From the NCBI GenBank assembly GCA_009783495.1, contig WRDJ01000002.1, positions 1 through 11,977 on the forward strand: 11,977 bases of DNA. Direction: 5' to 3'. The translations under genes and the position numbers were made by a program. How positions within the stretch are numbered: the first letter of the stretch is position 1; every line of letters starts with the position of its first letter. This stretch comes from Clostridiales bacterium. GTDB taxonomy: Bacteria; Bacillota; Dehalobacteriia; UBA4068. Shown one piece after another: positions 1 to 7,474 of this stretch. The notes below the pieces were generated by a model. It had not been told where the DNA came from and made no database searches. It saw nothing but the letters and a program-made list of their open reading frames with translations.

Positions 1-16
1 CACCAAAAGCGGTCAT
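1..16 (-). CDS. Start of next operon gene, probably addA (partial)
   Basis: Only the first five codons (ATG ACC GCT TTT GGT, reading MTAFG) lie in the window. The ATG overlaps the TGA stop of addB as ATGA, a classic translational-coupling arrangement. In Bacillota the gene directly after addB is usually addA, which encodes the helicase-nuclease partner subunit, so addA is the likely identity. That is inferred from gene order only; five residues cannot identify a protein. A G-rich stretch just upstream on the minus strand could serve as a weak ribosome binding site. Confidence 0.45.
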
Positions 17-3000
17 TCAGAACCCAACCCGCCCAGCCGCGCGAAAATCTCCTCTTTGGCCGGAGGCTTTTCCTGCGCCTTTTTTTCGGCCAGCTGCCAA
101 TCGAAGCCGCAAAGAGCCTTGAAATCGCAATATTTACAGGCTTCCTCCGAGGGGCTGGCCGCCGCCTCGCCCGAGAGCATTTCCGTTCCGCTTTGCTCCA
201 GCAGGCCAAGCAGGTGCTTCTGTAAAAGCGCGAGCTCTTCTTCGGTGACGCCGGGGGAATCGGCCCGGATGCGCCCGTCCTTGGTCAAGGCTGCGGGGAT
301 AACGGCGGAATGGCCGCAAAATTCACGGTCGGAAAGCAGGATCGCCTCCAGCTCTTTAACGGTGAGGCCGTTCATCTTCAGGCCGGGGAAGGCGCTTTCT
401 TCCTCGCCGTGGGCCGCGCCGCGGATCTCCTCGCGCAGTGGAAAATAATAGGCCCCCGCCGCTTTCGCCCCCGGCGCGCCCAGAGCGGCGGCATTTTGCA
501 GCGCCACCAGCAGATAGACCATCAGCTGCAATTTCTTCCCGGAATATATGTCCTGCACGGAGAGGCTTTCTTTGCCGGACTTATAGTCTATCACGCGCAG
601 CCAGACCGCTCCGTCCTTTATTGCCGCATCTATGCGGTCAATGCGCCCGGAGAGCTGCAATAAATCTCCGTCCGGCAGCGGGACAAGCAAAGGCGCGAGT
701 GGTTTGCCCGGCCCGAAGTCAACTTCCCAGGCGATCTGCGTAAACTCGCCCCGCCGCATTTGCTCGGCCAAAAGCAACACGCTGGTCTTCACAGTCTCAG
801 TCATGCGTTCCGCCAGATAGGCGTAACGCGCCGAAGAGCTAAGTATATTGCCCAGAAGCTCCGGCAGGAAGCGGCCCGCGCTCTCCTTGGCCAGCTCTAA
901 GGCCTTTTCTTCATCAACGTCCCGCCACAGGCGCCCTTCCGTGGCGACCTTTCTGCCCACGTCAGCCAGCACGGCGTGGAAGAACTGCCCGCTGTCCGGC
1001 GCGGAAAGCTCGTAGATGCGGCGTTTCTGCAAGTTCAGGCCGTATGAGGCGAAATAGGCGAAGGGGCATTGGCGGAATTTTTCCAGGCGGGTGACGCTGG
1101 AACGGCAAACCTTGCCATAAAGGCGCTGCACGGTGCGCGGCCGCAGCCTGTCCTCCCCGGCGCGGTATGAAAGGCCGCGGGAAATCTGTTCCAAGAGCGG
1201 GGCATAGGCCGGTTTCTGCTTATACCACTCGTAAATATCGTACCAATATGATTCGTTGCCGGGGCCTTCGCCTCGCAACTCTCTGGCCAGCGAAGCTAGG
1301 GTCGCACTGCCCCCGGCCAGCGCGGGAAAGGCCTCCTTCGCGTGATGTCCCTCCGTGAGGGACGGGAAAAGCGCGCGCAAACGCGAGACCGCCACAGACG
1401 GACGCAGGGATTGCCCGTCCTCATCGGCCAGCGCATAACTGACGTAAAGCCTCTGCCCGCTGCGCGTCAGTGCGATATAAAGCAGGAAATATTCGGCGAA
1501 CTGGCGGGCGTTAGCCGCGGGCGCAAGCCTGACCCCGGCTTGTTCCAGCGCCTCCCTGTCTTTGCCGGTGAAAACGCCTTCCGCGCCGATTTTGGCCGGC
1601 AAAACGCCTTCGTTAGCCCCCAGGACAAAGCAGGCGGCCAGCTCCGGGTTGCGGCTGCGTTCCAGCGCGGAAACCAGAACCTGATCCAGCGCCGGCGGGA
1701 TGAGCGCCAGGCGCAGGGATGCGAAGCCGGCCTCGAAAACCGCGCAGGTCTGCGCAAACGAAAGCTCCGCCCCCTCAAGCAGCGCGGCGGCCTGCTCCAA
1801 AAGCCTCTCCACCCCTTCAAAAGCCTGACGGTGCGTTTCCGCCCTTTCCGTGCGTCCGGCCCGCCGTTCCTCCAACACCAGAATCTCCAGCCTTTCCCGC
1901 ACATTAAGCTCATTTAACAGCCCTTTGACGGCGGAAACCACGCCGCCCGTTATGGGCCCTTCCCGGCAGACCCGGCAAAAACGCATGAGCTCCGCGACGC
2001 CGCGGCGCCGCAATTCGTTGACGCGCCGCAAATGCTCGCGCTCCCCTTCCGGGTCCTCTTTTTCCTCCAAACGGCGGGCGTAAAAACGCCACTCCGCCGG
2101 GCTTGTCCAATGATGATGACGGATGCCGTTGGCCAGGCAATAGTTTTCCAGCCGGGCAGTCTCCAAGGTGTCCAAAGGCGCGAGTCCGCTTTTGAGGTAG
2201 CGGAAAACATGGCGGAAATGCCAACCCTCCGCGGCCACTTCCAAGGCGGCGCGCACCAGCTCGGCCAAGGGATGATAAAGCAGGCTCTTTTTGCTGTCGC
2301 TGAAAAACGGGATCTGCAGTTCCGTAAAAACCTGCGCGATGAGCTCCTCATAATCCTCCAAGCGCCGCACCACGACCCCGATCTCACGGTAACGCAGGCC
2401 CTCTTCCCGCACCAGGCGTAAAATCTCCCGCCCCGCCCCTTCCACCTCGGCTTTTTTGTCGGCGGCCGAAGCTAAGCGTATAAAACGCGGTTTCTCCGGG
2501 AAAACGGCTTTTACGGTCACGGGCAACAGGTTGCTCTCCAAAAAGGCCAGTTCTTCGTTACCGAAGAAGCTCCCTCGCCCCCCGGAAAGCGCCAAAGGCT
2601 CTGGCACTTCCACGCCGCTTTTGCGCGCTAGGGCCAGAAGCTCATGATAAGTTCGCCAAAGCGGATAAAAAAAGTGCTCCTCGCCCAACTGCCGGTTTAT
2701 CAGGGTCGGGTCGAGCGCCAGGGCGATCTCCACCGTTTGCGCCTTTTCCATCAGCGCCTGCAGCACCGCCATTTCCGGGGGGTCGAAGGCAGCGAAGCCG
2801 TCCACGAAAATGCGACTGCCGGCCAGAAAACCGTTTTCTCTGATTTCCCGCGCCAGCTGCGGCAAAGCATCCTCCGCCCCGCCGTATCTCCCTTCCGTCT
2901 CCCCGCAATATTCCCGGTATAGCAGGCTCAAGTCGCACAATTTGCTTTTCAGTGCGCCCTCGTCCTGTCCGGCGGCCCGCTCAAGCTCTTCCGGGCCCAC

Positions 3001-3381
3001 GCCATAGGTTTTCAGTTCTTTGAAGGCGGAAATGAGCGCGCCGTTCGCCCCGCCTGCGGCGAATATGGAAAGGTCCTGCTGTTTTTTGGCCAGGATTTTC
3101 GCCAGCAGCATCAGCCTGCCGCTTTCCGTCAGGACAGGCAGCGCGGGGCGCACCCCGGCCCGCGCTGCCAAACCGGCAAAGCCCGCCACCCGCGCCCCGG
3201 TGAAGCCGCGCAAGCCTTGATCCGCCGCCAGCATTTGCTCGTGGATGAAGACGCTCTGTTCCGGGAGCAGGAAAACGATCTCTCCTTCCCGCGGCTCGAG
3301 CCGTAAGAGGCGGCTGATTTCCCGCAGGCAATGGCGGGTTTTTCCCGCCCCGGCGCGGCCTAAGATGAACCGGCAAACCAT
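13..3381 (-). CDS. addB: AddB, ATP-dependent helicase/nuclease subunit B
   Basis: Second subunit of the AddAB helicase-nuclease, which processes double-strand DNA ends for RecA-dependent recombination (the functional equivalent of RecBCD). The protein is 1122 residues, close to the usual AddB length. A Walker A motif GRAGAGKT lies at residues 8-15 and an LPEQ segment follows soon after. LGANEGVLP and YIALTRSGQRLYVSY segments typical of the family lie in the middle. The C-terminal PD-(D/E)XK nuclease shows GRIDRID and then DYKSG with D932 and K934. Four cysteines fit the AddB iron-sulfur staple: C772 (in QCPFAYF) and C1082, C1085, C1091 (C-x2-C-x5-C). The open frame continues 65 codons further upstream, but that stretch overlaps the PHP gene and does not resemble AddB. 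The ATG at 3381 puts Walker A at the N-terminus and has an AGGGGG Shine-Dalgarno (3388-3393) six bases upstream, which includes bases of the PHP stop codon. Third gene of the hflX operon. Confidence 0.95.
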   Translation of the reverse strand: MVCRFILGRAGAGKTRHCLREISRLLRLEPREGEIVFLLPEQSVFIHEQMLAADQGLRGFTGARVAGFAGLAARAGVRPALPVLTESGRLMLLAKILAKKQQDLSIFAAGGANGALISAFKELKTYGVGPEELERAAGQDEGALKSKLCDLSLLYREYCGETEGRYGGAEDALPQLAREIRENGFLAGSRIFVDGFAAFDPPEMAVLQALMEKAQTVEIALALDPTLINRQLGEEHFFYPLWRTYHELLALARKSGVEVPEPLALSGGRGSFFGNEELAFLESNLLPVTVKAVFPEKPRFIRLASAADKKAEVEGAGREILRLVREEGLRYREIGVVVRRLEDYEELIAQVFTELQIPFFSDSKKSLLYHPLAELVRAALEVAAEGWHFRHVFRYLKSGLAPLDTLETARLENYCLANGIRHHHWTSPAEWRFYARRLEEKEDPEGEREHLRRVNELRRRGVAELMRFCRVCREGPITGGVVSAVKGLLNELNVRERLEILVLEERRAGRTERAETHRQAFEGVERLLEQAAALLEGAELSFAQTCAVFEAGFASLRLALIPPALDQVLVSALERSRNPELAACFVLGANEGVLPAKIGAEGVFTGKDREALEQAGVRLAPAANARQFAEYFLLYIALTRSGQRLYVSYALADEDGQSLRPSVAVSRLRALFPSLTEGHHAKEAFPALAGGSATLASLARELRGEGPGNESYWYDIYEWYKQKPAYAPLLEQISRGLSYRAGEDRLRPRTVQRLYGKVCRSSVTRLEKFRQCPFAYFASYGLNLQKRRIYELSAPDSGQFFHAVLADVGRKVATEGRLWRDVDEEKALELAKESAGRFLPELLGNILSSSARYAYLAERMTETVKTSVLLLAEQMRRGEFTQIAWEVDFGPGKPLAPLLVPLPDGDLLQLSGRIDRIDAAIKDGAVWLRVIDYKSGKESLSVQDIYSGKKLQLMVYLLVALQNAAALGAPGAKAAGAYYFPLREEIRGAAHGEEESAFPGLKMNGLTVKELEAILLSDREFCGHSAVIPAALTKDGRIRADSPGVTEEELALLQKHLLGLLEQSGTEMLSGEAAASPSEEACKYCDFKALCGFDWQLAEKKAQEKPPAKEEIFARLGGLGSE

Positions 3382-3391
3382 AAAAAACCCC

Positions 3392-4204
3392 CTATCCCAA
3401 AGGCTCTTGCCGCAAACAGCGCTGGCTGAAAGTGCTGATATAGCGGAAACCGGCCTCTTTGAGGATCTGATAGCCTTCCCGCAACTTATAGCAAACCGTG
3501 GACATTTCGTGGCTGTCGGAACCGCAGGTGACGATCTCGCCGCCCAGTTCCCGGTAACGCCGCAAAACGCATTCATGCGGATGCGGTGAATCGAGGCCGC
3601 GCCGCCAGGAAGCGGTGTTCAGTTCAAGCCCGACGCCGTTTTCAACAAGCTTGCGCAGGATGGCCTCCAGTTGGTCGGGAAAATCGCGCAAGCGCAGGCG
3701 GCGGTCGGCAAAGCTCTCGTCGCGGCGGATCAAATCCAGGTGCGCCAGAACGTCAATGAAGGGCATGACGCAAAGCAGGCGGTAAACCTCTTCCAAATAG
3801 GCGCGGTAAGTTTCTTCCCGCCCTTTGCCGCGGGAAAACGCGCCGTTATAGACCGCTTTGCCCTTGATGATATGAACCGAACCGAGAACAAAATCCCAGT
3901 TATGTCCGTTCACCGCTGCCAGACATCGCTCCTTCAGATGCGCTTGCAGCCCCAACTCCACCCCGCCGCCGACCGTAAGGCGCGGAAATCGCTCCCCGGC
4001 TTCTGCGATGGCCGCGGCAAAAGCTGCGTGGCCGAAGTTATATTCGCCGCCCGCGCTGTTGTCATATTCTATGTGGTCAGTGAGCATAAGCCCGGACGCG
4101 CCCTTTTTTTCCGCCTGACGGCAAATGTCGTCAAGACGGGAAAAGGAATCCCTGGAAAACGTGCTGTGGACATGATAATCGTAAATTTTGCCCTGATAGA
4201 TCAC
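3392..4204 (-). CDS. PHP-domain phosphoesterase, HisJ-like histidinol-phosphatase family
   Basis: A 270-residue PHP-superfamily metal-dependent phosphoesterase. The expected metal ligands are all visible: D9-x-H11-x-H13 (in DYHVHS), H44 (LTDH), E83 (GGGVELG), H111 (LGSVH), H155 (DVLAHLD), and D230 with H232 (CGSDSH). Length and motif order match the HisJ-type histidinol-phosphatases, which remove phosphate from L-histidinol phosphate in histidine synthesis. No histidine gene is nearby, so the substrate is uncertain and a different phosphoester or nucleotide is possible. The start is GTG at 4204: it overlaps the hflX stop (GTGA) and is preceded by GGGAGGG at 4211-4217 with a six-base spacer. 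Its TAG stop lies 10 bp before the addB ATG, so the gene is embedded in the hflX-addB operon. Catalytic-site completeness is seen; the substrate is inference. Confidence 0.85.
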   Translation of the reverse strand: MIYQGKIYDYHVHSTFSRDSFSRLDDICRQAEKKGASGLMLTDHIEYDNSAGGEYNFGHAAFAAAIAEAGERFPRLTVGGGVELGLQAHLKERCLAAVNGHNWDFVLGSVHIIKGKAVYNGAFSRGKGREETYRAYLEEVYRLLCVMPFIDVLAHLDLIRRDESFADRRLRLRDFPDQLEAILRKLVENGVGLELNTASWRRGLDSPHPHECVLRRYRELGGEIVTCGSDSHEMSTVCYKLREGYQILKEAGFRYISTFSQRCLRQEPLG

Positions 4205-5979
4205 AGCAAACCCTCCCGTTTGAGCAGCCGCAGCAGTTTCTCCCCCGCCCGCAGGCGCAGAAAAGTCCCTTCGTCGCGGTATTCCTTATGCAGTATTGCC
4301 GCTTCCTCATGCAGGATGGGAAGCAGCGCGCCCTTGGCGAAGGGCAGCAAAATTTCCACCTCGGCCAGCTTTTGCGGCAGGTTGCGCCCGACCGCCGCCA
4401 AAAGCTCCGCCAGCCCCCATTTATTTTTCACCGAGATAGCCGCGCTCACCTCCCAGAGATCCAAAAGGCGTTTCAGCGCCGCCTCGTTTCCCGGCAGGTC
4501 GGTCTTGTTGATCACCATTATGACCGGCTTATCCGCCGCGCCGAGTTCCAGCAGCACCTCGTTCACCGCTTCCGCCTGCTCCACGGCATCGGGCGCGGAA
4601 GAATCCACCACATGTAAGAGCAGGTCAGCTTCGCGCACCTCTTCCAAGGTGGCCCGGAAAGCCGCGATCAGGTGATGCGGCAGCCTGCGGATGAAGCCCA
4701 CGGTATCGGAAAGCAGGAAAGCCCGTTCGCCCGGCGGCTCCACCTTCCTGGTTAAGGGGTCGAGGGTGGCGAAAAGCAGATCGGCCACGAAAGCCTCTTC
4801 CCCGCTTAAGGCGTTGAGCAGCGAAGATTTCCCGGCATTGGTATAACCCACCAGCGCCACCAGCGGTAGCCGTTCGGCGTCGCGGCTTTGCCGGTGCAGC
4901 TGACGGGTGCGCAAAACCGTTTCCAGCCTTTTTTCCAGTTCGCTGATGCGGGTGCGCAGGCGGCGGCGGTCGGTTTCCAGCTTGGTCTCGCCGGGCCCCC
5001 TCGTGCCGATGCCCCCGCCCAAACGGGAAAGCTGCAAGCCCTGACCCATCAGGCGTGGCAGCAGATAGCGCAGCTGGGCCAGCTCCACTTGCAGTTTGCC
5101 CTCGTTACTGCGGGCGCGCTGGGCGAAGATGTCGAGGATCAGCATAGCGCGGTCAACGATCTTACAGCCGGTGGCCTCCTCCAGATTTTTCGTCTGCGCG
5201 GGGGATATTTCGTCGTCGAAAAGAATGAGCCCGGCCTGAGTTGTCTGCGCCAGATGACGCAGCTCCTCCGCCTTGCCCTTGCCGATATAAGTGCCGGGAA
5301 CCGGCTTTTCCCTGCTCTGGATAACGGCGGAAACGACTGTGAGCCCGGCCGTTTTGGCCAGGTTGGCCAGTTCCGCCAGGGAGGCGGCCACCTCCTCTTC
5401 GTGACGTCCCCGGGAAAGCGCCGCCAGAACGGCCTTTTCCTCCGGCTCGTCCTCCGTATCGCGCGCCGGGCGCCCGGGCCGGTTTTTCTCTATCCCGGCC
5501 ATCTTCACGCAAAAATCTATCCCCGCCAAAGCCTCTATATCCGCATAGAGGCGCGAAGTTTCCTCGCCCGCGAAAGCCAGCCCGATCTCCGTGATGCGCC
5601 CGTTCTTATCCACGCCGAGAGCGGCCATGCAATCCAGATCGAGCAAAGCGAGGGCCGAAAGATCAACCCCGCTCAAAGCGCCGCCGCCCCCGGGATGCGT
5701 GTGTATGCAGCGCAGGCCGCAGGGACGCCCGGCCGCCCGCCGCCGGCTCATTTCTGCCAGCTGCACATGGCTGTCGCTGCCCAGGGCGATATGCGCCACT
5801 CTTCCCCGCCTGTCCAAATATACCGCGATCTCCCGGTTGAGGCGCGCGCTCATGGCGGCCATTTGCGCCGCCAGTTCCCCGTCCACGATGCAGGCGCGCT
5901 CCGTTGCGCACTCCGCCCAGCTTTCCATCGTTTGCAGCGCCTGCCTGGGGACGCCGCTCAGATTCCCTTCTATTATCAT
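4201..5979 (-). CDS. hflX: HflX ribosome-associated GTPase with N-terminal JAMM-like extension
   Basis: HflX is a GTPase that binds the 50S subunit and splits stalled or stressed ribosomes. The core runs from about residue 190. It contains the HflX N-domain with the segment GTYIGKGKAEEL, a coiled linker starting with GGGIGTRGPGETKLETDRRR (321-340), and a G domain with G1 GYTNAGKSS (378-386), the HflX-typical FATLDPLTR switch region, G3 DTVGF (425-429) and G4 NKTD (491-494). At 592 residues it is about 160 longer than typical HflX (roughly 430). The extra N-terminal part has E50 in a predicted beta strand and then HTHPGGGGALSGVD (93-106), which matches the JAMM/MPN pattern H-x-H-x10-D with a serine three residues before the Asp. 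ATG 5979 follows GGAGG at 5984-5988. First gene of the operon, driven from the divergent promoter at about 6067-6095. GTPase identity is certain; enzymatic activity of the extension is untested inference. Confidence 0.95.
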   Translation of the reverse strand: MIIEGNLSGVPRQALQTMESWAECATERACIVDGELAAQMAAMSARLNREIAVYLDRRGRVAHIALGSDSHVQLAEMSRRRAAGRPCGLRCIHTHPGGGGALSGVDLSALALLDLDCMAALGVDKNGRITEIGLAFAGEETSRLYADIEALAGIDFCVKMAGIEKNRPGRPARDTEDEPEEKAVLAALSRGRHEEEVAASLAELANLAKTAGLTVVSAVIQSREKPVPGTYIGKGKAEELRHLAQTTQAGLILFDDEISPAQTKNLEEATGCKIVDRAMLILDIFAQRARSNEGKLQVELAQLRYLLPRLMGQGLQLSRLGGGIGTRGPGETKLETDRRRLRTRISELEKRLETVLRTRQLHRQSRDAERLPLVALVGYTNAGKSSLLNALSGEEAFVADLLFATLDPLTRKVEPPGERAFLLSDTVGFIRRLPHHLIAAFRATLEEVREADLLLHVVDSSAPDAVEQAEAVNEVLLELGAADKPVIMVINKTDLPGNEAALKRLLDLWEVSAAISVKNKWGLAELLAAVGRNLPQKLAEVEILLPFAKGALLPILHEEAAILHKEYRDEGTFLRLRAGEKLLRLLKREGLL

Positions 5980-6066
5980 CGTTCCTCCATATGCTTTTAT
6001 TGCCTCGTCGCTTTTGGCTTCTCGTTTATGCTTGGCGGTTCGGCCGCCTTCTTACCCTTTGCCTTT

Positions 6067-6095
6067 ATTATATCACAAAATTTTTCCTTTGTAAC
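6067..6095 (-). promoter_or_regulatory. Promoter for the hflX-PHP-addB operon
   Basis: On the minus strand there is a perfect TATAAT -10 (complement of 6067-6072) preceded by TGA, giving an extended -10 TGaTATAAT. A 17-bp spacer leads to a weak -35 GTTACA (6090-6095, four of six consensus bases). Transcription would begin near 6060, leaving a leader of about 80 bases. That leader contains a small GGCGG/CCGCC hairpin (6034-6038 with 6044-6048). The -35 overlaps the -35 of the divergent promoter. Confidence 0.65.
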
Positions 6096-6116
6096 TCCCG
6101 TGCGCTGTGATATAAT
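6089..6116 (+). promoter_or_regulatory. Promoter for the XRE-membrane protein gene
   Basis: TTGTAA (6089-6094) as -35, a 16-bp spacer, and a perfect TATAAT (6111-6116) with an upstream TGA forming an extended -10. The start site would be near 6122, giving a leader of about 95 bases that opens with a small TCTCC/GGAGA hairpin (6120-6134). It is back-to-back with, and shares -35 bases with, the hflX promoter, so polymerase probably cannot occupy both at once. Confidence 0.65.
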
Positions 6117-6217
6117 AATTCTCCTAAACGGAGAGATAATCACCGGCTTGTGGGTGGCTTTCCCTCTCTTTGTTTTGTAGAATTGCCTCATCGAACAACA
6201 CGGAAAGGGGCTATCAT

Positions 6218-7405
6218 ATGGAAAAGAAAACCATCGGCGGCTTCATCTCCGCCCTGCGCAAATCGAACGGCCTGACGCAGCAGGAGATGGCAGACAAGCT
6301 CAATGTCTCAAACAAAACCGTCAGCAAGTGGGAGCGCGACGAAAGCTGCCCCGACATCGGCCTGATCCCGGCCATCGCGGAGCTTTACGGCGTGACCTGC
6401 GACGAGATTTTGCTGGGGGAACGCTTGGCGAGCGGCGATCCGCCGCAGGCCAAAGCGCCGAAAATCGAAAAGCAGCTCAAACGCCTGGCGGGCAGCACCC
6501 TGACCAGGTTCAAAAACAATGCCCTCGTCTCCATCCTGCTCGCCGTGAGTGGGCTGATCCTCCTCTATTCCGTCTCATACGCCTTTTTCGCTCCCGTCAT
6601 CGGCTTCGGACTCTGCCTGATCTGCCTGGCCGCGAGCGTGATTCTGGCGGCCACCCAGTTCAACACGGCCAATAATATTTTGCATGACGACCTTGACGAA
6701 GGCGAAAACCCCGTCATAAGCGCGGCGCGGGTGGGCATTTGCCGCTGGTTTTTTGCCGCCCTTTCCCTCAACCTTTTCGCTTTCTTTCTGGCCCTGCCTT
6801 TAATCATTTTCCGGGACGACACTTTTGTGAACAGCGTGATAACCTTCTCGTCCTATCTGGCCTGCCTGCCCGTGGTCATACTCATAACCCTGCTCGCGGT
6901 TTTCTGCCTCTTTTATTCTATGCGCGGCAAACTTGATATGGCGCATGGTAGCGCCTGGCTTTTCTACCGCGCCGCACTCGGTGGCAAAATGAACCTCGTG
7001 CAGGGCGGCCTGATGACGGGCGGCATCCTGATAATAATAATCAGTATGATGCTTGAAGCGTCATATGGCATCAACCTCGCCCCGCCTTTCCTGATACTCT
7101 CTGTTTTAGGCTTCTTCATCTGCTCCATCGTGGCGGCATTTCGTTACGCAGGCAAAGAACCGGCAAGGCATGACTGGAACCTGCTTATGGCGGCGGGGGT
7201 GCGGAACTTTCTCTTCGGCGTTTCCGCTTATGGGGCCTTAGTTGGCCAAGGCCGGTCGTATCTCATGGAAGGCGGGCAATATATATTTATTTCCTTTCAT
7301 CTCAACTGGAGAGAAATTTTTGTCGCCTTCCTGCTCGCGGCGACGGCGCTCGCCCTCTTCCTGTTCGTCAAATATCGAGTCGTCAAGGGCATTGAAACGC
7401 AATAA
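6218..7405 (+). CDS. XRE-family HTH regulator fused to a multi-pass membrane domain
   Basis: A 395-residue protein. Residues 6-62 form a Cro/C1-type helix-turn-helix: GLTQQEMADKLNVSNKTVSKWE gives the paired helices and ESCPDIGLIPAIAELYGVTCDEIL completes the domain. After a charged linker (70-100) come about eight hydrophobic segments, near residues 102-124, 126-146, 177-198, 208-233, 263-282, 288-309, 322-343 and 367-386. It is therefore a membrane-anchored DNA-binding protein, presumably sensing something at or in the membrane; the signal is not visible from sequence. Similar XRE-plus-membrane proteins of unknown role are common in Bacillota. The start was set at ATG 6218 because GGAAAGGGG (6202-6210) lies eight bases upstream and the HTH begins right after; the frame extends 16 codons upstream without family resemblance. 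It is divergent from hflX, which makes self-regulation and control of the hflX operon plausible but unproven. Confidence 0.88.
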   Translation: MEKKTIGGFISALRKSNGLTQQEMADKLNVSNKTVSKWERDESCPDIGLIPAIAELYGVTCDEILLGERLASGDPPQAKAPKIEKQLKRLAGSTLTRFKNNALVSILLAVSGLILLYSVSYAFFAPVIGFGLCLICLAASVILAATQFNTANNILHDDLDEGENPVISAARVGICRWFFAALSLNLFAFFLALPLIIFRDDTFVNSVITFSSYLACLPVVILITLLAVFCLFYSMRGKLDMAHGSAWLFYRAALGGKMNLVQGGLMTGGILIIIISMMLEASYGINLAPPFLILSVLGFFICSIVAAFRYAGKEPARHDWNLLMAAGVRNFLFGVSAYGALVGQGRSYLMEGGQYIFISFHLNWREIFVAFLLAATALALFLFVKYRVVKGIETQ

Positions 7406-7418
7406 GTTTTCAGACATA

Positions 7419-7453
7419 AAAGAGGGACGCTGTTCAAAAATGCGTCCCTCTTT
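7419..7453. terminator. Bidirectional intrinsic terminator
   Basis: A perfect 12-bp stem, AAAGAGGGACGC (7419-7430) with GCGTCCCTCTTT (7442-7453), closes an 11-base loop. T-rich sequence follows on the plus strand (CTTTTAC) and a short T run on the minus strand. It sits between the convergent XRE-membrane gene and proA and can serve both. Confidence 0.88.
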
Positions 7454-7474
7454 CTTTTACCAAACCCGACCTTC

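Larger units (their letters stand above)
6065..6118. repeat. Perfect 13-bp inverted repeat across the divergent promoters
   Basis: The left arm TTATTATATCACA (6065-6077) and the right arm TGTGATATAATAA (6106-6118) are exact reverse complements separated by 28 bp. Each arm contains the extended -10 of one divergent promoter, and both -35 elements sit in the spacer. The symmetry may simply reflect two identical strong -10 elements, or it may be an operator read by a dimeric regulator such as the adjacent XRE protein. Confidence 0.75.

Noticed and set aside
3382..3576. A 65-codon N-terminal extension of addB
   Set aside because: The extension lies inside the PHP gene, does not resemble AddB, and the ATG at 3381 has its own Shine-Dalgarno and starts directly before Walker A.
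3671..4675. A 334-codon open frame on the plus strand opposite the PHP and hflX genes
   Set aside because: It spans two well-supported genes on the other strand, has a Ser/Arg-rich second half and shows no recognisable domain.
5980..6066. A riboswitch or leader peptide in the hflX leader
   Set aside because: The leader is only about 80 bases, with one 5-bp hairpin and no conserved riboswitch motif or convincing short coding frame.
4888..6180. A 430-codon open frame on the plus strand opposite hflX
   Set aside because: Its amino-acid makeup is low-complexity and the opposite strand encodes an unambiguous HflX. In GC-rich coding DNA long antisense frames are expected. It also runs through the promoter region.
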